A stretch of DNA of 7,593 bases from Litorivicinus sp. (GTDB lineage Bacteria > Pseudomonadota > Gammaproteobacteria > Pseudomonadales > Litorivicinaceae): contig JAGYIK010000052.1 in assembly GCA_018402605.1 (NCBI GenBank), positions 1-7,593 on the forward strand. Reading direction: 5' to 3'. The notes beneath the pieces were generated by a model that was not told where the DNA came from, ran no database searches, and saw only the letters and a list, made by a program, of their open reading frames with translations. Below are positions 1-6,157 of this stretch, in pieces. A program made the translations under genes and the position numbers. Position 1 is the first letter of the stretch, and every line of letters starts with the position of its first letter.

Positions 1-876
1 CTCAAAAACAATCCCAGTACAGCACTGGCTGCTGCCCACGGTGGCGTAAAAGAATTCCGCATCGGCATCCTGGGTGGTGAAAACCAGTCAGACCGTCTGC
101 GCTCAAACGAGTGTCTGCGCGCCAAAACAGAAGAGCTGTTGGGCGTACCAACCAAGCTGTTCGCGCCAGCTGACTACAACGGTGTGATCGAGGGCCTCCT
201 CGGTGGCAACCTCGATATGGCGTGGTTGGGCGCTTCAGCCTATGCCAAGGTCTACATGACAGACCCAAAAGCGGTTGAACCCGTATTGGTTAAAATCAAC
301 ACAGACGGATCGATGGGCTATCACGCTATTGGATTCGCGCGCGCCGATTCTGGCATCAAGAACCTCGACGACATGAAGGGCAAGGTCTTTGCCTTTGGCG
401 ATCCAAACTCAACATCCGGCTTCCTGATTCCTTCTGTGGAAATCCCTGCTGCCGGTTACAGCATGGAAAAAGGCAAGTACTTCGGTGACATCACCTTCGC
501 TGGCGGTCACGAGCAGACCATCGTTGGTGTATTCAATGGTGATTTCGATGGCGGCGTGACCTGGGCTGATGGTCTGGGTGCCTGGGAAGACGGTTACAAC
601 TCAGGTGCACTACGTAAAGCATCAGACGCCGGTTTGATCGACATGACGCAATTGGTTGAAATCTGGAAATCAAAAGTGATTCCAGAAGGCCCTATCGTTC
701 TGCGCACCGAACTGCCTGCAGACGTCAAAATCAAGATGACCGGTCTGATGGCTGGCCTTGCGTCACTCGATCCTGAGTGTGCGTATAGCTTTATGGCCGG
801 TGAAGTGAAGGGCATGGCGCCAGTCACACACGAGACCTATGAAGTGATCGTAGAAGCACGTAAGTCAAAGATGTAA
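1..876 (+). CDS. phnD: Phosphonate ABC transporter periplasmic substrate-binding protein PhnD (5' end outside window)
   Basis: This is the periplasmic receptor that delivers phosphonate, or a related reduced-phosphorus compound such as phosphite, to the PhnE permease. The frame is open from base 1 to the TAA at 874-876, giving 291 visible residues, so the start lies upstream. The first visible residues run through an Ala-rich stretch (ALAAAHGG), probably the signal-peptide end, into the first strand of the mature fold (FRIGILGGENQSDR). The family signature GDPNSTSGF, which lines the ligand pocket in E. coli PhnD, is at about 397-423. The conserved GHE lies at 505-513 and the strand with VTWADG follows. 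IWKSKVIPEGPIV near 661-705 matches the IWKSPLIPGDPIV segment of E. coli PhnD. Two permease genes follow directly, which supports the call. Ligand identity cannot be read from the sequence, so an alternative is a phosphite or hypophosphite receptor of the PtxB/HtxB type. The family call is secure. Confidence 0.93.
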   Translation, partial: LKNNPSTALAAAHGGVKEFRIGILGGENQSDRLRSNECLRAKTEELLGVPTKLFAPADYNGVIEGLLGGNLDMAWLGASAYAKVYMTDPKAVEPVLVKINTDGSMGYHAIGFARADSGIKNLDDMKGKVFAFGDPNSTSGFLIPSVEIPAAGYSMEKGKYFGDITFAGGHEQTIVGVFNGDFDGGVTWADGLGAWEDGYNSGALRKASDAGLIDMTQLVEIWKSKVIPEGPIVLRTELPADVKIKMTGLMAGLASLDPECAYSFMAGEVKGMAPVTHETYEVIVEARKSKM

Positions 877-892
877 TTCAACATCTTGTGCG

Positions 893-920
893 AAGGGGGA
901 GCGCTGCTCCCCTTTCTCTT
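893..920 (+). terminator. Hairpin between phnD and phnE, possible attenuator or mRNA 3' stabiliser
   Basis: The bases GGGGAGC (896-902) pair perfectly with GCTCCCC (906-912) around a three-base loop. The stem can extend outward through a G-U and two A-U pairs to 893-915. A T/C-rich tract (TTTCTCTT) follows. It sits 17 bp after the phnD stop and 21-26 bp before the phnE start. Partial terminators or stabilising hairpins at this place are known in ABC transporter operons, where the binding protein is needed in excess over the permease. The T tract is interrupted, so leaky termination or protection of the upstream mRNA is more likely than full termination. Confidence 0.6.
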
Positions 921-925
921 GCTTG

Positions 926-931
926 AAAGGA
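926..931 (+). promoter_or_regulatory. Ribosome binding site that fixes the phnE start at 941
   Basis: AAAGGA ends nine bases before the ATG at 941. The frame also has an upstream TTG at 923, but that codon precedes the Shine-Dalgarno sequence and has none of its own. ATG 941 is therefore the better start. Confidence 0.6.
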
Positions 932-940
932 ATCCAGGGC

Positions 941-1771
941 ATGTATGCATCCATCGTTCATTTAGAAAATCAGCGTCGACTCTACACCGGTTTATCATTG
1001 GCACTTCTCGCCGTGATTTTGGTCTCCGGTTACACCACAGCCGACTCCATGAACTCCGGTGGATTCATACAGGGTCTTGAAAAGTTTTTTGATTACCCCT
1101 CACAAATTGTGCGTGAATCTGTGGCCAAGGGCTGGGAATTCTGGGCGCTGTTTCCGAAGTACTTCCCTGCCCTGATCGAAACACTCAATATCGCACTCGT
1201 CTCAACTCTGGTCGGCGGGCTGATTGCAGTCTTCTTATCACTCGGTGCGACACGGAACCTGGATGTGCCCGAGCGGTTAGTGCCGGTCATCCGGCGCACC
1301 ATGGATGTGATGCGTGCCTTTCCAGAATTGATCATCGCGCTGTTTTTAATTTTTGTGTTGGGCGCCAGCGCGGTGCCAGCCATGATCGCAGTGGCTTTTC
1401 ATACCGCAGGCGCACTCGGCAAATTGTTCTCTGAGGTCAATGAAAACATCGACGTCAAACAAACCGAGGGCTTAAAAGCCGCTGGTGGGTCTTGGTTACA
1501 GCGGATCCGCTTTGGCGTGCTCCCGCAGGTCTTACCGAACTACACCAGCTACTTGCTGCTCCGACTCGAGATTAACGTCCGCGCCTCAGCGATTCTTGGC
1601 TTTGTCGGTGCCGGCGGCATTGGATCCGAACTCTCTCGTTCGATAGGCTGGGGCGATGGCGCGGTCACGGCTGCCCTTTTCCTCATGCTGTTCTTCACCA
1701 TCGTGTTGATTGACCAAGGCTCAGCCAAGATTCGCGAGAATCTGGTCAAAAACCAGGGAGGCTTGGCATGA
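941..1771 (+). CDS. phnE: Phosphonate ABC transporter permease PhnE (first permease)
   Basis: This is an inner-membrane permease subunit of the PhnCDE importer, 276 aa. The sequence shows an N-terminal membrane segment at about residues 15-32, then the transporter core. Further hydrophobic stretches are at about 80-102, 127-155, 215-228 and 241-258. The cytoplasmic EAA loop that docks on the ATPase lies at about 176-196 (EGLKAAGGSWLQRIRFGVLP). The typical PhnE motif INVRASAILGFVGAGGIG is at 211-228. The length is normal for the family. The ATG at 941 is chosen over an in-frame TTG at 923 because AAAGGA lies just before it. The stop overlaps the next gene as ATGA (1768-1771), indicating translational coupling and probably a PhnE/PhnE2 heterodimer. 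No irregularity is seen in this gene. Confidence 0.93.
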   Translation: MYASIVHLENQRRLYTGLSLALLAVILVSGYTTADSMNSGGFIQGLEKFFDYPSQIVRESVAKGWEFWALFPKYFPALIETLNIALVSTLVGGLIAVFLSLGATRNLDVPERLVPVIRRTMDVMRAFPELIIALFLIFVLGASAVPAMIAVAFHTAGALGKLFSEVNENIDVKQTEGLKAAGGSWLQRIRFGVLPQVLPNYTSYLLLRLEINVRASAILGFVGAGGIGSELSRSIGWGDGAVTAALFLMLFFTIVLIDQGSAKIRENLVKNQGGLA

Positions 1772-3120
1772 GCACCACAGTCATTGATCCACGCGTATTC
1801 CAACAGGTGCAGAGTCAAAAGTGGTGGCCGATCGGCCTACTCATCACCGTTCTGGTGTACCTGACCTATGCCTGGGGTGCGTTCAATATGAATGACGTCC
1901 TCTCGGGCTCACGCCTCGAAAAAGGCGCCCTGCTGCTCTCCGATGCCGTCGCCTACAAGGTCCATGTCACCGAGGATTTGCGTCGTGGCGACTTTGCCGT
2001 AGCCATTGAGGGCGAACGCACCGCAACCTACCCTGCCGACCAAACACCGAACTGGGTCGACCGCGATGCCAATCAATACCGCGTGGATCTGGCCGACGGC
2101 TATCAACTGCGCTCAGCCGATCGCGTTATTGAGTACAGTGTTCCGGACTATGGCGTCATTACCATCACAGTGGGCGAAAAAGAACTCGAGATGACCTTGC
2201 CTGCGGGACGGGCCGAGCTCCCTCAGGGCATGCAGTTTCGGCCGGTCAAGTTTGATGCACGCCCTGTGTTTGGCCATCGCGTCCAAGTGTCACGCTCGAA
2301 AATCGAGTCGCATCGTTTCTTCTATGGCTGGGAAAACTTCTGGTTCCCGTTCCGATCCCCATTTTATGGCATGAGCCTGGGTGAACTCTGGAGCACTGCG
2401 ACCGAGGCGAAGCGAATCGATGCCGAGCGCTCAAATGCAGCCTTCATCTTCGATGAATTCTGGAACAACCCCGATTGGCAGCACGGCATTATTGCAGTTG
2501 CTGTGCTGGAAACCGTCATGATGGCCGTTTTGGGAACCATCACCGCGGCTTTCATCGCACTGCCTTTGGCCTTTGCTGCAGCCCGCAATTTCAATCCTGA
2601 AGCCGTTTCACGCTTCTTTGTACGGCGCATGTTTGACTTCGTTCGCGGCATCGACATGTTGATTTGGTCGCTGATTTTTATCCGCGCCTTTGGCTTGGGA
2701 CCCTTGACCGGTACCTTGGCGATCGCTGTGACCGACACGGGAAGCTTCGGCAAGATTTTCTCGGAAGCCATGGAGAATGTGGATAAGAAGCAAATTGAAG
2801 GGGTGGAAGCGACAGGAGCCAGCCGCATCCAAAAATACCGCTTCGGAGTCATGCCGCAATTGATGCCGGTTTTTTTATCGCAATTTTTGTACTACATGGA
2901 GATCGAACTGTAAGCTCGGCCACCGTCATTGGTGCATTGGGCGCAGGTGGTATCGGCCTGGTATTGGTTGAGAACCATGCGTACGCAGCGCGACTGGGAG
3001 AACGTGTTCTACATCATCACCATCACCATTTTGATGGTCTTCATCATGGATGGCCTGTCGTCAAAGCTGCGCTTGAAGCTTATTAAGGGCTCAGATCGCG
3101 GAACTCACGTCCCAGGATGA
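1768..3120 (+). pseudogene. phnE: Second phosphonate permease PhnE2, 3' end frameshifted
   Basis: This is the partner permease of the PhnCDE importer. It starts at ATG 1768 inside the ATGA overlap, six bases after a strong GGGAGG. The uninterrupted frame gives 381 aa, ending at TAA 2911-2913. It has a membrane segment at about 21-38, a long hydrophilic region at about 40-235, then the permease core with the EAA loop at about 344-365 (EGVEATGASRIQKYRFGVMP). The stop falls just before the family's GAGGIG motif. The missing part continues in other frames: SATVIGALGAGGIGLVLVE is read from 2916, and after about 2974 the original frame returns with TMRTQRDWENVFYII through to TGA 3118. The breaks are a net +2 (or -1) at about 2901-2915 and a +1 at about 2972-2975 (GAGAACC where GAGACC would fit), so the frame balances. 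A repaired protein would be about 449 aa. Sequence error or recent inactivation are both possible. As written, the product lacks its last membrane segments. Confidence 0.85.
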
Positions 3121-4214
3121 AACACCCGCACCACGCCCAACCAGGGGTGCGGTGCGGTTTCGCGAAGCGTGGTGGCACTGACCGCAGTCGAGGTGGTCAA
3201 ATCCACATCGACTCGCCCTCTTAGATAATGCAATTGCAGCGCCTCAATCTCGCATAATACGCCCCAATCCGAACGGAGCTGTGCTTCGATTTCAGGCCGC
3301 AGCGGCCGGAGACTGAGAGGCGCCTCCTGATCCATATCGGCATCATCTTCTGGATCCACGTGGAAGGTGATGTCACCAATGTCAGGAAAGGCCTCCCGAA
3401 GCGTCGCCGCCACCCAGCAGCCCACCTCATGCCCCTCGGAAACCGATATTTTTGGATCCACCTGCAGATGCATATCCACCATGGTTTTTCCGCCCATGGT
3501 GCGCGTACGGATGTGGTGGACGTCGCGAAGGCCAGGTACTGTCATGGCGGTTTGATACATGGCGGCAACCGTCTCCTCAGGCAGTGCGGTATCAACCAAT
3601 TCCGCCATCGCCTCCCACAACAGCTCAAGCGCCACCTTCGCGATCAAAATAGCCACCACCAGTGCAGCCAATGCATCCAGCCAGGTATAGCCCAAAGCGA
3701 CGCCAATCAGCCCCACCAAGACCGCAATCGAGGACAAGCTGTCCGTCCGAGAATGCCATGCGTTGGCTTCCAATAACTTGGAATTGAGGAGCTTGGCGTA
3801 ATGCAGGGTGTAGCGGAATAAACCCTCTTTCGCCAAGATTGACACGATGGTGATAACAAATGCGGCCGTGCCCGCCACCACCATGGCCTCGCCTGCAAAC
3901 AGCCGCTGTACGCTGTCCAGCAAAATGCCGCCAGCCACCACCAGGAGTACGCCTCCTAAACCCAGCGTTGCCAGCGTCTCGATGCGCTCGTGGCCATAGG
4001 GATGATTGGCGTCTGGCGCTTCTTGGCTCCATCGTGCAGCCAGTACCACGAGCACATCAGTGCCTAGATCCGACAGGGAATGCACGCCATCGGCAATCAG
4101 AGCAGAACTCTGAGACAGCCATCCAATCGCTATTTTTCCGATCCCAAGGAGTCCATCAACAATCGCACCGATGACCGTCACACGCGTCATGGTGTTGGCT
4201 TTATCACGCGACAT
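3105..4214 (-). CDS. CDF-family cation efflux transporter (FieF/YiiP-like)
   Basis: This 369-aa inner-membrane divalent-cation/proton antiporter belongs to the cation diffusion facilitator family (COG0053 type) and exports Zn, Fe, Cd, Co, Ni or Mn. In the metal-site helices, H45 and D49 lie in GVHSLSDLGTD and H154 and D158 in NAWHSRTDSLSS. That is an H/D-H/D set, as in many zinc-type members, whereas E. coli YiiP has D/D in the first helix. The HPYGHERIETLA loop is at 71-82. The cytoplasmic dimer domain at about 205-288 holds H233, H234, H249, H262, H285 and D287, in the places of the YiiP regulatory zinc ligands. About 80 further residues follow, longer than YiiP. The start at 4214 is chosen because it overlaps the upstream hupE-like stop as TGATG and has a G6 run eight bases before it. 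The open frame extends upstream to 4325, but only by running over that gene. The 3' end overlaps the phnE2 end by 16 bp, convergently. Metal specificity is not readable from the sequence. Confidence 0.92.
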   Translation of the reverse strand: MSRDKANTMTRVTVIGAIVDGLLGIGKIAIGWLSQSSALIADGVHSLSDLGTDVLVVLAARWSQEAPDANHPYGHERIETLATLGLGGVLLVVAGGILLDSVQRLFAGEAMVVAGTAAFVITIVSILAKEGLFRYTLHYAKLLNSKLLEANAWHSRTDSLSSIAVLVGLIGVALGYTWLDALAALVVAILIAKVALELLWEAMAELVDTALPEETVAAMYQTAMTVPGLRDVHHIRTRTMGGKTMVDMHLQVDPKISVSEGHEVGCWVAATLREAFPDIGDITFHVDPEDDADMDQEAPLSLRPLRPEIEAQLRSDWGVLCEIEALQLHYLRGRVDVDLTTSTAVSATTLRETAPHPWLGVVRVFHPGT

Positions 4215-5337
4215 CACCAAAGCCCCCCGACACGGTCGACAAACCAATATACACCCAAGGCACCAATCAATAATGAAACAGGCACAGCCACCACCTGGCG
4301 ATACCAGGATTTCTGCAACACCCAAATCCCCACCGCAAAATAGGCCAATGCGATAATGGCCAACTGACCCAACTCGACGCCCAGATTAAACGACAAGAGC
4401 CCCACAATAAAATCGCGCTCAGGTAAGCCAAGCTCGGTCAACACGCCGGCAAATCCCATCCCGTGCAGCAACCCAAACACAAACACCACCAAAGCCCGTG
4501 AGACCCCGACTCTCTGATGCCAGCAGTTTTCGACCGCAATATAGATAATCGATGCGGCGATGAGGGGCTCAACAATGGCAGGCGACAAATTGAGGATGCC
4601 ATACAGACCGAGCGCCAAGGTCACCGAGTGGGCCACAGTAAAGGCGGTCACTTGGATCACCAGATCGATGAGCCGCTTCGACATCAGGGTTAACCCTAAA
4701 ATAAAGACAATGTGATCGATACCCATTGGCAAAATATGGGTAAAGCCAAGCACCACATAGTCCCAAACGATCGCCGTCATCGAACGCGTCACTGAGCCAT
4801 CAAGCGAGAACACAGGCGAGGTCTCAGCATGGCGCACAAAAGCGACCTGTGGGTCTTGGTCTGGCGGCAAAAATCGGACCGCTGTATTCGGCAATTCCTG
4901 ATCCACCCGATATTGGAAGGCCGTCGCCTGATCAGGTAAACCGCCGACCAACCGCACCACAGAGAGTCTCGGCGCTCTCCGGGTCGTTCTCTGCAATCAC
5001 CTGAAGTGATGTCACGTAATATTGCGGACGAGACACCGTCCACCTCAATGTGCATCCGATTCGCGAATGTACGCATTCGGGGTACGAAAACAGCTTCTAA
5101 TTCAGCGTCACCCAATGCTCGAAGAGTACCGTACTTCGGCGCAAAGATTTGGGAGTCACGGTATCAGCTAACGCTGGGTTGACCCCGGCCAACCAGGCTT
5201 CCAAGTTGGTCTCAAGAGCGAGCGAAACAACACCTTGCTCTGACAGGGTTAAGGTCGCAATGGCCGGACGCATTTCATGCGCTTGCGCTCAGCGCCCAAA
5301 GGCCCCATACAAAGCCCATTATGATTTGTCGAACCAT
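4214..5337 (-). pseudogene. HupE/UreJ-family membrane protein, 5' half frameshifted
   Basis: This is a multi-helix membrane protein of the HupE/UreJ_2 type, a family annotated as probable nickel or cobalt permeases. The clean 3' part, in frame from about 4960 to 4214, holds the hallmark motifs in order: GFTHILPMGIDHIVFILGL, QVTAFTVAHSVTLAL, VEPLIAASIIYIAVEN, FGLLHGMGFAG and FNLGVELGQL. The N-terminal extracytoplasmic domain is present but split over frames. A signal peptide starts at ATG 5337 (MVRQIIMGFVWGLWALSA), followed by AHEMRPAIATLTL, TNLEAWLAGVNPALADTVT, YGTLRALGDAELEAVF, RPQYYVTSLQVIAENDPESA, then SVVRLVGGLPDQATAF. I place breaks near 5281-5290 (+1/-2), 5148-5159 (-1/+2), 5027-5038 (+1) and 4958-4970 (+1, in a CTCTCT run). 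A repaired protein would be about 373 aa, normal for the family. The stop overlaps the CDF start, so the two are co-translated. Whether the gene is truly broken or mis-sequenced is open. Confidence 0.8.
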
Positions 5338-5370
5338 TGCGGTCACCTTAATTCTGGATAAAATAACGCC
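5338..5370. other. 33-bp divergent gap between the hupE-like and DUF4198 genes
   Basis: This is the whole space between two divergent start codons (5337 minus, 5371 plus). Its centre is A+T-rich (GGATAAAATAACG). It contains the minus-strand Shine-Dalgarno, but is too short for two full sigma-70 promoters. Any promoters must reach into the coding regions on both sides, or the real starts lie elsewhere. I see no convincing -35/-10 pair and no clear operator palindrome. Confidence 0.4.
5343..5349 (-). promoter_or_regulatory. Ribosome binding site for the hupE-like gene
   Basis: On the minus strand AAGGTGA lies five bases before the ATG at 5337. It supports this start, which opens a signal peptide, over the second in-frame ATG six codons further in. 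Confidence 0.5.
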
Positions 5371-6157
5371 ATGACGATACACCAGAGACTCCTCCCATGC
5401 ATTGCTTGGCTTGCTTTTAAGTGGCCAGGTTACAGCTCACGAATTCTGGATCGAGCCCACAGCGCACAAGGCAAATCCCGGTGATGCGGTCCAGCTCCTT
5501 TCGGTGCTTGGCGAAAATTTTCGTGGTTCAGCGCAACCTCTATTTACCCGATGATTTTGTGCGCTTTGAGCACGTGAGTGTAGGCGCAACCGTCCCAATC
5601 TCAGGACTATTGGGCGACAGTCGACCAGCGCCGACAGTGACGGTCGCGCCTGACTCAACCAAATCATCCATCACACCGTGCCGTTTGACATCGTCTTTAA
5701 CGCGGGCGATGCGCGTTGGGCCGATTACATCGCGCTCGATGGACTCGCCGAGCAGTTGGCAGCCCACCCTGAATTACCTCAAGTCACACCCGTCAGTGAG
5801 CGGTATGTCCGTTCGGTCAAAAGTCTGATTGTGGGCGGACCGATGGCACCGGCCGATCGTCTGACCGGGCGACTGCCCTATGAGCTCGTTCTCGAAGGCA
5901 CGCTGACACCCGGCACGCAAACGTTTCGGTTATATGAAGACAACGGATATAAATCAGGGATCTTAATTAAGGCGTTTCGGCACAGTGACCGCGCAGTAGT
6001 GGACCAAGCCATCACCGACCGCGAGGGTCAGGTCACCTTGAACCTGCCGACTGCCGATCGCTATCTGATCAGTGGTGTTGTCATTGCACCGGATTCGGAT
6101 CCGAACTTTGACTGGCTCAGTCACTGGCCTGCGTTGACACTCGAGATTTCCGACTGA
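5371..6157 (+). pseudogene. Secreted DUF4198-type protein (NikM-like annotation), 5' half frameshifted
   Basis: This is a probable periplasmic protein of the DUF4198 family, often annotated as nickel-transport related, though its biochemical role is not established. Translation would begin at ATG 5371 (MTIHQRLL) and continue in another frame as a signal peptide (HALLGLLLSGQVTA). The mature start is HEFWIEPTAHKANPGDAVQL, typical for the family, followed by GENFRGSAQP, YLPDDFVRFEHV and GLLGDSRPAPTV. The 3' part, clean from about 5663 to TGA 6157, covers VPFDIVFNAGDARWADY, SERYVRSVKSL, LPYELVLEG and the terminal beta-sandwich-like segment. Breaks are near 5391-5399 (+1, C-rich run), 5537-5540 (+1, an extra C in CCTC) and 5655-5665 (-1/+2). 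A repaired length would be about 261 aa. No strong Shine-Dalgarno is seen before 5371. The divergent hupE-like gene points to a metal role, by inference. The 3' end overlaps tcdA by 41 bp, convergently. Confidence 0.7.

Noticed and set aside
923..940. TTG start for phnE six codons upstream of the ATG at 941
   Set aside because: The Shine-Dalgarno AAAGGA lies after the TTG and is well spaced for the ATG. The extra residues add nothing family-like.
2901..2976. Programmed ribosomal frameshifting in phnE2
   Set aside because: There is no slippery heptamer or clear downstream structure, two opposite-sense shifts would be needed, and similar breaks occur in unrelated neighbours.
3126..3157. Inverted repeat CCGCACC / GGTGCGG just after the phnE2 stop, a possible terminator
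   Set aside because: The loop is long, only three T follow, alternative pairings compete, and the sequence is fully explained as CDF coding DNA.
4214..4325. Longer N-terminus for the CDF protein starting at 4325
   Set aside because: The extra 37 residues are Cys-rich and unlike the family, and lie wholly in the hupE-like coding region. The TGATG junction and G-run support 4214.
3360..4356. Several plus-strand open frames opposite the CDF and hupE-like genes
   Set aside because: They are rich in His, Pro, Arg and Gln as expected for antisense shadows, and show no family motif or ribosome binding site.
5337..5364. TTGCGG / TAAAAT as a plus-strand promoter for the DUF4198 gene
   Set aside because: The -35 match is poor, the spacer is 16 bp, and transcription would begin almost at the ATG, leaving no leader.
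5421..5828. Standalone 135-aa plus-strand reading frame
   Set aside because: Only its middle third is the true frame (YLPDDFVRF to APDSTK) of the DUF4198 gene. The ends are out-of-frame translation caused by the breaks.
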